From Agrocybe praecox (lineage: Eukaryota; Basidiomycota; Agaricomycetes; Agaricales; Agrocybaceae), in NCBI GenBank assembly GCA_964017145.1, contig OZ024845.1, forward strand, positions 248,001 to 312,000: a stretch of 64,000 nucleotides of DNA. Reading direction: 5' to 3'. Each line of letters starts with the position of its first letter. Position 1 is the stretch's first letter. The position numbers were made by a program, and so were the translations under genes. A model generated the notes under the pieces. The model was not told the origin of the DNA, made no database searches, and saw only the letters and a list, made by a program, of their open reading frames with translations. Of the stretch, positions 24,800 through 35,753 are shown piece after piece.

Positions 24800-25434
24800 C
24801 TTGTGTCCTGTACTTGAAAGACGTGAAAGAGAATTGTGTAAGAATAGCGGTGAAGAGCAAGAAATCACAACGGGGCCTGTAAGTAGGTATAGCTATATAG
24901 CCCTTGGGTTGTGGCCACTGACTGTATACCAACAATGCGCTCATTATGACTTTGTTCATGCATTGTGTTAATGTTCATTGATGTTCGTATTCAAAGTTAA
25001 AAATGTGACACTACACTTAATACAAATAATTTACTGCAGATTGTGGCGAAAATATCGACTCTCTCCATCTTTAAGCTCAGAAGTATGAACCCGGTGAGCA
25101 ATCTATTTATAGTATATTTTAGCGCTCGGCGACTAATAATGCTTGCCACACGCTCGGCATCTTATCCTGGTCTTGGAAATGGAAATGGAAACTCCTACCA
25201 GATTATCACTGAATCGATAAGATTTAGCGGTGGTATAGGGGAGTATAAGGCATAGGTAGTAAAAAGTAACATACATGTGAATGTCGTTGATCAGAAACCT
25301 ATATGCTACAAAGTACATACGGAGTCTACATATTTACATACAAAACAGCAAGTGATTCCTAGAGATTCCTGATGATTTTGTTAGTGATAAGATGATGGAG
25401 CGTTGGCCAAAAGAAATCATACGCAAAGGTTCAT
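24800..25434. other. Intergenic, between the 432-residue protein gene and the copper ATPase
   Basis: No supported gene is seen. It would hold the promoter of the 432-residue gene and the 3' UTR of the ATPase, both on the minus strand. Confidence 0.5.
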
Positions 25435-28400
25435 TCAAACACATGTTATAATCTTGTCATCTGGATGTTCATTCGTCGGCGTCCCGTCATTCGAAGGAGG
25501 TTCCTTGTACAATCTGAGTAAAAGTGAGCTGCAAACCACCGAAGTCGACCTGTAAAATATACGACATGAGTGATGTGCCAGGAGTTTCCGAAAATTGAAA
25601 CACAGCTTACGATAATGCCATGGCTAATGAAGACCACACGGGATCGAGACGGGCATGTCCCGCTGGATAGATAACTCCTGCAGCTACAGGAAGGGCAATA
25701 AGATTGTAAACCGTTGCCCAACCCTAACGGAGGTGTTTGTTACACTCGTCAGTTGAATCATTCTGCTCGGCGAGATAAAATTTACTGACAAAGTTAAATT
25801 TAATTCTTCTGAACACCGTCTTCGATAAGTCTGTCAAGACCAGAAGGCTTCGAAGATTAGATGAAAGGAGAACGAATTTTGCGCTCGAGAGAGCGATGTC
25901 ACTTCCGCATCCCATAGCAATCCCTACGTCCGCCGCGGACAAAGCCTATGAGATATACGAGATCAACAACTTGAATACCAAATCGAGTTTTCGAACATAC
26001 AGGCGCGTCATTAATTCCATCTCCTACCATAGCTACCACCCTCCTCTCAGCCGTAAAAACTTTCCTTCGACGCCCTTGAGTGGGTCGCGGTAGGGACTGA
26101 AGCCATCGGACTTTCTCTGCCTGCGATATACATGTAAGTATGGAACACTCCAACCATTTTAGAGACTCCTGACATACCTTTTCGTGAGGGAGTACACCAG
26201 CAATAACATTATCCCCAGAAATGCCAACGGACGTCGCCACAGCTCTAGCGGTGATGGCGTTGTCGCCTGAAATCATCCACGTATCTATACCCTGGGATTG
26301 GAGGCAGGAAACCACAGCGGCGGCTTCTGAACGTATAGGATCTGCTATGGCAAAAATGGACATAATGGAGAAAGTATTTTGAGCATTGTCCGTCATTGCA
26401 GAGTCAAGAGCGAGAAGCACAACGCTTTTTGCAGCCGTTTTCATGCCATGGAGAGCATCTTGGTCTTCTTGCGTAGGTGAGGCACCATGTTGACTGAGCC
26501 AAGCTTCATTGCCAAGTAATGCACGAACATCGAAGGTGCTCCCCGTTGCGCCTTCAACGCGGAATACTCCTTTCATCCCGCACCCTGCGACTTCTTCGAT
26601 ATCAACGGTGGTTACTTGGGTCGGTTTCATATCGCGAAGGTAGTTTCTAAGGGAAATGCAGAGAGGATGTGAACTAGAAGAAGCGAGTTGAAGCACGATT
26701 CCGCGTTGAGTTTCTTCCAATACCTTCTCGTCAAATTTGTGAATTGCATCGGTGACCTTTGGTTCACTTCCCTCCGTCAAAGTGCCGGTTTTGTCGAAAA
26801 TCATAACATCGATCTGGGAAGCGTCTTGGAAAGCCTCGCCACCACCTCTAGCAAGAATTCCATGTTTCGCAGCGAGACCAGATCCAACAAGGAGAGCTGT
26901 TGGTGCAGCAAGACCAATTCCACATGGACAAGCGATGACAAAGACTGATATGGCGAACTCGAGGGACCAAAATGCTAAAACTAACATCAGCAAATGAATA
27001 CTAAGGAAATATAAGCCTTTTATGGTAACTCACGCCAACCTCCGACAGTCCCATCCAATGCGTCACGGGGCAGCATACCACTCAACCCAAGGCTCAGCCA
27101 TATAATCCATGTCAGAATCGCAAGCCCTACTACAACAGGGGCGAAATATGATGTCAGAACATCCACAATTCCTTCAATGGGGGCTCGCTTGGTTTGCCCT
27201 TGACGGACTGCATCGATGATTTTCTCGAGCCTGTAATGAAAAGTGGTCAGAATGGAAAATCTTTTGAAAGGACAAGTATAAACGTACATCGTTTCGCCTT
27301 CCACGGCATCAACCCGTACATCAACAACTCGAAGTTTATTGATGGTACCTACAAAGACCTGATCACCCTCTGCCTTCTTGACATTCCGACTTTCCCCCGT
27401 GAGCGAACTTTCGTCGAAGAATGTAGGCTCGGTGGAGACAATGGTACCATCCGATGGAGGTGTTTCTCCGACGGGAACGCGAACAATATCCCCTACTTCC
27501 AGCAAGTCCGTAGATACTTTTACGACTTGTGAAACCCCATCTTCTTTATCTTGGGTCACCACAAGAAGAGCTTCAGACCCCCGAAGTTTACCAAGGAGAG
27601 TGATAGCGTTAGCTGCCTGGTGTTTGCTGAAAGCTTCTATATATCGGCCTGCCAAAACATTTACGTCAACATTGGCTCAAAACCCCAATATAGACACCAC
27701 TGACCAATGAGCAGAAACATGGTTAAAAACGCGACTGAGTCAAAATAACTGGTGGACATGGACGTCATGTTCATATCATGAGGACTTCTAGTGGCAGAAA
27801 TAGTAAGCTCGGCGACAGAGGCGAAGTAAGCGACGGACACGCCGAGGGAAATCTACCATATAACAGTTAGGTTTCTGCGAGGCTTACGACAATAGAAAAA
27901 TAGAACTCACTAGTAAGTTCATACTTCCAAAGCGAAGGAAGCGGGAAGAAAAAGAAGCTCTACTTCCGGGCCTCCATAGAAACCAAAGCTCCTGTAGTGC
28001 CCTGTGATGAAAGCTCTTTGAATGAATTGTTCAGCGACAAGTTTATGGCATCATGAATTGACAGAACATACCTCAGCAGAATAGAACATGACAGGCGTTG
28101 ATATGATGAGCATCGCCCATTCACCTCGGGAAACAGAGCCGGCCCATATTCTTTCTTCAAAGTATTGCCGAGTCAAATTATCCTTCTTTACCAAAGACAT
28201 GTACACAATGCCAATGATGAAAATAGGTATAGCGGCGACGATGGAGGTTGCAAGACGTAAGAGGAGTTTACGCTGTTCCTTCTCGTACATTCTACAAGCT
28301 ATATCATCTGTAGTAGGTGGGTGCCATATTGAAACCGTGGTATTGGGTGGAGCTGATGCGGCGACATCGGCTAAGATCTTTCGAATAGTGAAAGTCGGAG

Positions 28401-28925
28401 GGAAAGGTGTGTAAGAGAGTGGAATGACATTGCGAGGGATGTTTCTCCGAGAATTTGATATTGTGAGAGACGGCGAGTATTTCTCAAGTGCATCCAAGAA
28501 ACTCTGTGGCCTATTGGACTTAATTTAGACTTCTATGCGTCGAGAAATGAGCGATAGAGAACATACACTGTTTTTTGCCCTTTCAATTCCACAAGCACTT
28601 CACGACGACTTGCACCTTTTAGGGTCGATTTGTCGGTTTTGTCTGTTACGACTGGGGAGAGCGACACGACTTGGCATTCGTAGCCTATGTCTTCAATGAG
28701 TTCCACGAGCGAATCAACGAGAGAGGGTCGAGATACAGTCGCCGTTCCAGAATGTGCCAGTAGATTGATGGTAACATCGGAGACCCCGTCAAGTTCAGCA
28801 AGTGCGTCTGAGATGGCACGCACACACGAAACGCAGGTCATGCCACCAATTGCTAGGTGGACTAGGCTCGACCCTTCGGCCACTGAAGTGAGTTCGCTGT
28901 CGGAATCATTGCGATGATTGTCCAT
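25435..28925 (-). CDS. CCC2: Copper-transporting P1B-type ATPase (CCC2/ATP7-like)
   Basis: Eleven exons start (5' ends) at 28925, 28510, 28015, 27852, 27648, 27230, 26980, 26120, 25945, 25723 and 25549. All phases agree and the product is 971 residues. One heavy-metal-associated domain carries GMTCVSC (Cys 31 and 34). Then come membrane helices, the TGES actuator motif, the metal-pathway CPC (554-556), the phosphorylation motif DKTGT (Asp 599), a Ser-Ser-His-Pro (HP) nucleotide-domain motif, and GDGINDAP before the last helices. This is the complete P1B-1 set. The protein should move Cu(I) into the secretory pathway (trans-Golgi) to load multicopper oxidases such as Fet3 or laccases. A single N-terminal metal-binding domain is fewer than in many fungal homologues. 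The start chosen is the first ATG before the HMA domain. Confidence 0.95.
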
Positions 28926-29239
28926 GAGGGTCCAGGGAAGGCAGGGGAATAACTCCAGGTTCCGCAGCAGTTGCCAGTGAATCAAAGAGTATTTATGGGA
29001 AAACGACAGCGAGGCATTTCCGCGAAGCCCATAATAACTTCATTGGATAATCATGGTGATACTTATTCATAGAGAGAACGCGTGCCCACTGTCCAGCGCT
29101 TTGAAAATTCATGCGTCTAATTTTGGTTCCGAAACATTCCTGATTGGTCCAAAAAATGCCTCGATGGTGAATTGTTTCCGTGAATTTGATTGGCGGACAA
29201 AAATGCCTCGTCTTCGTATTACAGAGTCTTCCGGGATGA
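28926..29239. other. Intergenic
   Basis: Nothing supportable was found between the copper ATPase start codon and the kinase fragment. Confidence 0.45.
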
Positions 29240-30108
29240 TTACGCGGTCTTCCGCCTATTTTGCACGAAGGAATTAATGCACCTCGGAGGTTCAGATGAC
29301 AAGGTTTGTTGGAGTAGAGTGAAGAGGGATTGCTGTATACAAAGATAGCTGACGTCAATGTAAGTGCCAAACTCGTGATGAGTTTTCGAGCAAATCACGA
29401 GCCATGAACGTTCCAGTGCCAAGGTATGCCTCAATGAAAGGCGTTGTGTGGTCGGTTCTTACACCAGTAGAAACATCAAGATCGTTGAGGATGCCGAGAC
29501 AGTCAGTCAGTCCGGGATTTTTGTCTTCGTGTCGCCAAATCATGAGGTTACTATCATTGATGCCATACTGCAAAACACGGCCTATAATATAGACATGGTG
29601 GTGCGCTGGACGAACGACGAATGTCAATCGCTGAAATCATACACGGGAAAGAATAAAATTACCCTCGAAAAACTCCGCATGAATTCATCGACATCCTTTA
29701 CATGCCATAGAGGAACACATTGGCCAGCTGAGTGGATGTGAAGTCTCCGTCTCTGAATATCGTCCTTGATATTAAGTGTCTTAGCGTAGTTGACTTTGGC
29801 CCATGGGTGGGACTCTCCGTAGGAATTTACATCGAGGCACTGCATTGCAGAGGCCGAGAGGTGGGTATGCCTTCCCATTATACCACGGGAAGTTGTTTTT
29901 CCTGCCTGATCTGGAATACAAGTTTTGAATTTTGGAACTTGAGCCTATGCTCCCCAGATACGTGTGGATCAGATGGGCCAAGGATAGTATGACGATTGTT
30001 GAGAGGTTCAACATCGTTTGTAGGTTGCCTTGAGTTGCCAGTGAAATAGTACCCCGCGGTTGTATTTTTTCCAACATGTAGTTTGATGCCCTTGTCGTAA
30101 GTTCTCAT
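29240..30108 (-). pseudogene. FunK1-type protein kinase fragment, decayed
   Basis: Several minus-strand frames together resemble a basidiomycete FunK1 kinase. VKDVDEFMRSF precedes a catalytic-loop-like block (VLQYGINDSNLMIW, compare the family pattern HRDIS.NN.M). It is followed by GILNDLDVS (compare GVLNDWDLA) and LGTGTFMARDLLE (compare RTGT..FMA.DLL). The catalytic HRD is replaced by QYG, the DWD by DLD, and the frame meets a stop directly after RVWHLH, before the HxxHDLE region that should follow. Joining the pieces needs introns of about 30 bases. The upstream segment from the ATG at 30108 (MRTYDKGIKLH) is not obviously kinase. I read it as a dead, partly deleted copy. Confidence 0.6.
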
Positions 30109-30282
30109 CGTTCGAAGGTGTGGATGAAATTTTTTTTTGAATGCAGATGAAAACGAGAGGGCTCTACATGAGTTTCCTGAGATAAGGGGAGGACTGGCTA
30201 GATGGCAAAGAAAGAAGAATTTGGAAGAATCTTTGAGGAAAGAGACCCCTAAGCACGTGAATTATCGCCAAGTCCAAACAGC

Positions 30283-31497
30283 CTTCTTCACCGTACGACC
30301 CACGACTCATCGCACCTTTGAATCCTATAATGTCACTCCCTCGAGCAAACTACGACCCAAGGAGGGTCTGTTTGAACCCATTCCCTGAGTTTACCCTCGG
30401 AAAACATCGACGAACGGTTGGCGTGTATCTGGCAGGTGCTTTGGTGCGTTTATGCTGTCATTCGTTCCATCGATGATTGCTGAGGACTTTTTTGTTCAGT
30501 TTGCGATAGCCAACTGGACGTTCTTGGACGCAGCGGTGCTCTCGGCACATGCAAAGGCCCCTTACGGCGCACCGCCTGATGCAGACGCACCGGTGCACGT
30601 AACTTTCGTCGATTGGATCCCTGGAATTTGCTCGCTTTTAGGATATCTGGTCATCAACCTTATTGACAAGGACCGGATTAGAGGAGACGAGGGATTTGGT
30701 GATTCGAGGGCGGTGTGGAGGGCTCGTCTGTTTTTGTTCATTGGGTTCGCCTTGATGGCGGGAGGTCTTGCTGGCAGTGTGGTGCGTACGCCCATATTTT
30801 CTTTCTCCTGATGGTCATTTAATCATTCTGGGGCAGACTGTTCTGGTTTTGAAGTATGTCCTGAAAGGATATCCAGAGCAGTTCACGTATTATGGATATG
30901 CCAACGTCTCGCAGAGTGTTGCTCTCATGCTGTCGGCGATCGTGCTTTGGATTGCTCAAAATACGAGCAGCGAGTACGAATACAACCTTACGCTATGATG
31001 ATTTCTTTTGACTACCAGGATATTGTACTAATTACGCGTGTTATGAATGTATATTGTTGGTTTTCTTCTCAGAAGACGGGTGCGTCCCAATATCACCTTA
31101 GAGCAGGGATCAACTTCTAGGTTGAGAACCACACTGGGAGCCTATGTTTACTGTGCTTTTGAAAGCTGGCTCTTACCAACATTACAGAGCCGAGCCTCTT
31201 TCTTTTTGATCCCATTGTGTGCAGAGATCGCATGAGTTCAGCCGAGCTCCTTCATAACATTGTGAAGCTATCAATACACACGCCTATCGACTCATCGCTC
31301 TTCACGGCCGCCTTTGAGTAAGGGCACTACTTCCTCAGGCCTTATACCGGGCGTGATATCCTCTGGATAACCCTTTGCTGGCCGCTCGCACAGAGGGAGG
31401 AGGTACAAGAGACAATATATATATTGAGTCCGTCGAAGTGACATCGCTAATGGATCCTAGGACCTATGGAAGCAGCTATATCGATATGTCGGGAAGA
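30283..31497 (+). repeat. Arm A of a 1.2 kb near-palindrome (VPS68 locus)
   Basis: It matches 32861-34073 in reverse complement across the VPS68 gene, its 3' flank and the start of the 497-base repeat. Introns and flanks differ slightly while exons are nearly identical. Confidence 0.85.
30330..30998 (+). CDS. VPS68: VPS68/TMEM50 family membrane protein (copy A)
   Basis: Exons 30330-30443, 30500-30781 and 30837-30998 give 185 residues from MSLPRANYDPRR. The order of features fits the UPF0220/VPS68/TMEM50 family: a short cytosolic start (FPEFTLGKHRR), then TM1 (GVYLAGALFAIANWTFLDAA), then the family hallmark HVTFVDWIPGICS leading into TM2 (SLLGYLVINLIDKDRI). TM3 (ARLFLFIGFALMAGGLAGSV) and TM4 (VSQSVALMLSAIVLWI) follow. 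Yeast VPS68 acts with VPS55 in late-endosome to vacuole transport; human TMEM50 is the counterpart. Length is close to the family norm. A second, oppositely oriented copy encodes the same protein, with one silent base change noted in exon 2 and a differing intron 1. Confidence 0.92.
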
Positions 31498-31728
31498 GGA
31501 ATGGCTAGACTTTCCTTCCCATATTATTATTGGCCAATTGTCTGGCCATATAATTTTAACGGCAACGAGGTATGTATTTCTTCGTACAATCTATAGGATC
31601 TATATTGATGATTTCGCTTATCAGTATGGCACCTACTAATTCGAGTCGGCCAGCTAGCCAGTTAACGATGACGAACTGCATGTCGATCTCGACTCCGAAG
31701 AGCGTGTTTTATATCGTCTCAGATAACG
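31232..31728. repeat. 497-base direct repeat, first copy (ends at assembly gap)
   Basis: It aligns without gaps to 31929-32425 (offset 697) with scattered single-base differences, and a partial inverted third copy lies at 32861-33122. The second copy begins at the first base after the N run and this copy ends at the last base before it. This pattern is expected when two contigs with overlapping ends were scaffolded without merging. Confidence 0.85.
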
Positions 31729-31928
31729 NNNNNNNNNNNNNNNNNNNNNNNNNNNNNNNNNNNNNNNNNNNNNNNNNNNNNNNNNNNNNNNNNNNNNNNN
31801 NNNNNNNNNNNNNNNNNNNNNNNNNNNNNNNNNNNNNNNNNNNNNNNNNNNNNNNNNNNNNNNNNNNNNNNNNNNNNNNNNNNNNNNNNNNNNNNNNNNN
31901 NNNNNNNNNNNNNNNNNNNNNNNNNNNN
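31729..31928. other. Assembly gap (200 N)
   Basis: Exactly 200 undetermined bases. The round number suggests a default or estimated scaffold gap. It lies at the centre of the palindromic VPS68 region and between the two 497-base repeats. Confidence 0.98.
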
Positions 31929-32425
31929 ATGAGTTCAGCCGAGCTCCTTCATAACATTGTGAAGCTATCAATACACACGCCTATCGACTCGTCGCTCTTC
32001 ACGGCCGCCTTTGAGTGAGGGCACTACTTCCTCAAGCCTTATACTGAGCGTGATATCCTCTGGATAACCCTTTGCTGGCCGCTCGCACAGAGAGAGGAGG
32101 TACAAGAGACAATACATATATTGAGTCCATCGAAGTGACATCGCTAATGGATCGTAGGACCTATGGAAGCAGCTATATCGATATATCGGGAAGAGGAATG
32201 GCTAGACTTTCCTTCCCATATTATTATTGGCCAATTGTCTGGCCATATAATTTTAACGGCAACGAGGTATGCATTTCTTCATACAATCTATAGGATCTAT
32301 ATTGATGATTTCGCTTATCAGTATGGCACCTACTAATTCGAGTCGGCCAGCTAGCTAGCTAACGATGACGAACTGCATGTCGATCTCGACTCCGAAGAGC
32401 GTGTTTTATATCGTCTCAGATAACA
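31929..32425. repeat. 497-base direct repeat, second copy (starts at assembly gap)
   Basis: This is the partner of 31232-31728. Differences include GAGTAAGG versus GAGTGAGG and CTCATCG versus CTCGTCG. It carries on past the repeat into unique sequence. Confidence 0.85.
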
Positions 32426-32860
32426 GTATGGTTCTCGCCCTTCTCGATGATATCAAGCAAGCACGCAGCGGCTCTCTTGACCTCTGCATCGCACCGAATA
32501 CAATTACCCTGTATACCAAGATTCAATACCATCGCGCGAGCACCGCCCTCGCTTTGGGGAGAAACAGTACTATTCCAGATTCTTCGTTGCCCATACGGCT
32601 CTTATAAATCGCATGAACCTATACGAATCAAACGATTGGCCAGAATGTATTCTTGTACGCCAATTTTGGCCATAATTCAGGTGGGAGGATGGCAAACGAG
32701 CAGATAGCGATAACTGTGATTTTATCGTCGATTGCTGCCACCTGGGTAGTCATTGTATGTTGTCAATGCCGTCGTCTTCGCTAAGTATTTGCTTTCCATC
32801 GATAAAAGAACACAATTTGTATTAAAAACTCGAAATCAAATATCTATCAAACCGTTAATA

Positions 32861-34073
32861 TCTTCCCGACATATCGGTATAGCTGCTTCCATAGGTCCTA
32901 GGATCCATCAGCGATGTTCGACAGCCTCAATATATATTGCCTCTCTTGTGCCTCCTCTCTCTGTGCGAGCGGCCAGCAAAGGGTTATCCAGAGGATATCA
33001 CGCTCAGTATAAGGCCTGAGGAAGTAGTGCCCTCACTCAAAGGCGGCCGTGAAGAGCGACGAGTCGATAGGCGTATGTATTGATAGCTTCACGATGTTGT
33101 GAAGGAGCTCGGCTGAACTCATGCGATCTCTGCACACAATGGGATCAAAAGGAAAGAGGCTCGGCTCTGTAATGTTGGTAAGAGCCAGCTTTCAAAAGCA
33201 CAGTAAACATAGGCTCCCAGTGTGGTTGTCAACCTAGAGGTTGATCCCTGCTCTAAGGTGATATTGGGACGCACCCGTCTTCTGAGAAGAAGTCCAACAA
33301 TATACATTCATAACACGCGTAATTAGTACAATATCCTGGTAGTCAAAAGAAATCATCATAGCGTAAGGTTGTATTCGTACTCGCTGCTCGTATTTTGAGC
33401 AATCCAAAGCACGATCGCCGACAGCATGAGAGCAACACTCTGCGAGACGTTGGCATATCCATAATACGTGAACTGCTCTGGATATCCTTTCAGGACATAC
33501 TTCAAAACCAGAACAGTCTGCCCCAGAATGATTAAATGACCATCAGGAGAAAGAAAATATGGGCGTACGCACCACACTGCCAGCAAGACCTCCCGCCATC
33601 AAGGCGAACCCAATGAACAAAAACAGACGAGCCCTCCACACCGCCCTCGAATCACCAAATCCCTCGTCTCCTCTAATCCGGTCCTTGTCAATAAGGTTGA
33701 TGACCAGATATCCTAAAAGCGAGCAAATTCCAGGGATCCAATCGACGAAAGTTACGTGCACCGGTGCGTCTGCATCAGGCGGTGCGCCGTAAGGGGCCTT
33801 TGCATGTGCCGAGAGCACCGCTGCGTCCAAGAACGTCCAGTTAGCTATCGCAAACTGAAGAAGAAAAAATCGTCAGCAATCATCGATGGAACGAATGACA
33901 GCATAAACGCACCAAAGCACCTGCCAGATACACGCCAACCGTTCGTCGATGTTTTCCGAGGGTAAACTCAGGGAATGGGTTCAAACAGACCCTCCTTGGG
34001 TCGTAGTTTGCTCGAGGGAGTGACATTATGGGATTCAAAGGTGCGATCAGTCGTGGGTCGTACGGTGGTGGTG
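32861..34073 (-). repeat. Arm B of the VPS68 near-palindrome
   Basis: It is the reverse complement of 30283-31497 with few differences. Outside the arms the flanks are unrelated: the FunK1 fragment on the left and the CsbD-like gene side on the right. Confidence 0.85.
33356..34026 (-). CDS. VPS68: VPS68/TMEM50 family membrane protein (copy B)
   Basis: Exons 34026-33913, 33854-33573 and 33517-33356 encode a protein that appears identical to copy A over 185 residues, with all family motifs present (HVTFVDWIPG, four membrane segments). The intron 1 ends differ (GACGATTTTTTCTTCTTCAG here against GAGGACTTTTTTGTTCAG in A) and the 5' flanks diverge a few dozen bases above the ATG. Here the frame stays open upstream of the ATG for about 95 codons (SSPPPYDPRLIAP), but the MSLPRAN start fits the family. 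Two intact copies of a normally single-copy trafficking gene, head to head around a gap, could be a true duplication or the two haplotypes of a dikaryon placed side by side. Confidence 0.9.
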
Positions 34074-34915
34074 AAGATGGCTGCGGTGGGGAAACTGCGC
34101 TGCTGCTCGTTGTGTGGAAACCGTGGGAACCTACTGCCTCGTTTGTATCGACCACTGTTTCCACTTGGATTGATATTTCAACTGGAGTTCGGTTTCCGCT
34201 AGTGTTGCTAGAGAAAATGGGCATTACGTATCCCAGGGACAAGCAAGATAGAACGCTTTGGAGGTATGATGAGCCCCTCAATTCCCGCCACTCAGCACTC
34301 AGGCTCCGAGTCAACGGCCATCATTCTGATTCAGAGACCTGGATTCCAGTGCCATATTTTAGGTATGTCACTGATATTCATAATGTAGAAGCTGATTTCA
34401 CGTTTCTGAGGTAGAACTCTTTTCGACCCACCATGTTTAGACTTTGGAATTGGAGACAATTCACGTGGAGTCAGCGTGTTTTTTTCTCTCAAAGATTCTG
34501 GTTTCGAATCGATACAAGTATTGATCTGGTTTACAGTTTTTTTTTACAGCTGATGCGTCCTGAACATACCTTGTCGCAGCCCTGTACTTCTACTTTAATC
34601 GGTTTCATTTGCATTGACAAATATTTCTACCCACATTCTTGACTTCACGACAAGGGCTGTATTCGTCGGCTTGTGCATCGAACTAGACATCGCGACCTGA
34701 ATTGAAGAAAATGTGGGGGAAATGGCTGGTTCCACTCCATCGCTTGTTTGGTATAGCTAGAGTTCCCAGAATGCTCGCAGAGATACATAAAGAGGAATTC
34801 GATCCTTCGACATACGGCGATATAACTTTCGAGAGGATGATGGAAGTTATAGGCGAGAACCCTAGAGGCCTGAATCCTTTGCAGAATTTGACTTTGTGCC
34901 TTGCCAATCATCAGC
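34074..34915. other. Intergenic
   Basis: No supported gene. An open plus-strand frame at 34711-35010 (MWGKWLVPLHRLFG) overlaps the CsbD-like gene on the other strand and shows no known motif. Confidence 0.4.
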
Positions 34916-35501
34916 TTATTGATTGTCGAACTGTGTCTGCGCCAGCGATGTCGAGGCCCCGCAGGCACCAGCGTTCGGGTCAGTTGCGATTCCTAGATCA
35001 CGGTCGTTAACATTAGGGTCTCGCCCGGTTTCCTGGCCAGTGTTGTACTGATTATTGCCTGTACCAGTTTCGTAATGGGCCCCATAATTGTGCGTCCCGC
35101 ATGTACCCGGATGCCCGTATGCTCGCGCGAGACCCGAATTATCGTTGTTTGCGGTGTTCGTGTTTGCCTAGACTATCGAAAATAAAATACCGTATGAGCA
35201 TGTACGTCTGAGTACAAAGGACTTACGGTCGAGGTGCCATGGCGAGCGGCGTTGACCTCTGTCTTTCCTTCCTTGTGGTCTTGCTGACCGTGTTGCTTCT
35301 TCCTGGAAGGGCCGGTGACCTATTTCGTCATCTGAGCCAATCTCCGAGGTGGCATCAAACCTACCCCTTCTTTGATCTGTCCCTCAGTTGTTTTCCTTTG
35401 ACCACCGAGTTTGCTAGTAGGCGAAGGAATGTAAACACAATTGAGTAAGGCTTGTGCGAGGACGATGGAACTTACCTTGGGTTTCCGGCATGAGTCGACA
35501 T
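34916..35501 (-). CDS. Small CsbD-like stress-type protein
   Basis: Four small exons, 35501-35476, 35413-35365, 35319-35227 and 35167-34916, join in phase to 139 residues. The N-terminus MSTHAGNPSKLGGQRK is followed by TEGQIKEGVTGPSRKK and HGQQDHKEGKTEVNAARHG. This matches the pattern of basidiomycete CsbD-like proteins, where PSK..GQ...KG...E..GN.TG and QQSGK.EHA.GEAE.NAA recur. The C-terminal 80 residues are Gly/Asn/Thr-rich and hydrophilic (GTGNNQYNTGQETGRDPN). No signal peptide or membrane segment is present. CsbD-like proteins are linked to stress responses, but their mechanism is unclear. The reading rests on the motif match and on four clean splice junctions. Confidence 0.75.
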
Positions 35502-35753
35502 AATTAGGTATTGTTAAATAGTAGGGAGTGTTGCTTATTGGGATATGTAGTTGATTCTTAGACAAGTTGAAGGACTGCGACCTTCTTTTATACGGAAATG
35601 GGCTGGAGAAATCTCCACATTTCCGGCCATAGAAGCAAAGTGAAGCGTTCAGATGACACCGGTATTATTAAGATGAGTACAGAAGATAGAATAGATGAAA
35701 TCATATATTGTAGTAAAAGCATAGGATATATGACAATATCAATGTCAGTACGC

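Larger units (their letters stand above)
31375..32750 (+). pseudogene. Diverged GS-family locus, repeated and gap-interrupted
   Basis: Both direct-repeat copies encode RTYGSSYID and GRGMARLSFPYYYWPIVW, which match the RTYGSGYPN / GRGFPFVFWPLTW core of the GS genes. After the gap the second copy continues with SVFYIVSDNS (compare STFYVLSDNT), YHRASTALALGRNST (compare YYRSSSIALALEGYNNS) and a MNLYESNDW block (compare MNLMQCLNETIG). A C-terminal hydrophobic segment (IAITVILSSIAATWVVIV) closes it. I could not join the pieces in one frame: after the natural donor at ...FNGNE|GTATG the obvious acceptor leads to a stop. It is either a decayed member or one with splicing I cannot see. The homology is my reading, without an alignment score. 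Confidence 0.55.

Noticed and set aside
31047..31235. 62-codon frame repeated on both arms (33119-33307)
   Set aside because: Its conservation is explained by the duplication of the VPS68 3' flank; no motif or start context supports a protein.
31572..32018. Open frames running through the N gap
   Set aside because: Their middle is undetermined sequence, so the join of the two sides is not evidence of a gene.
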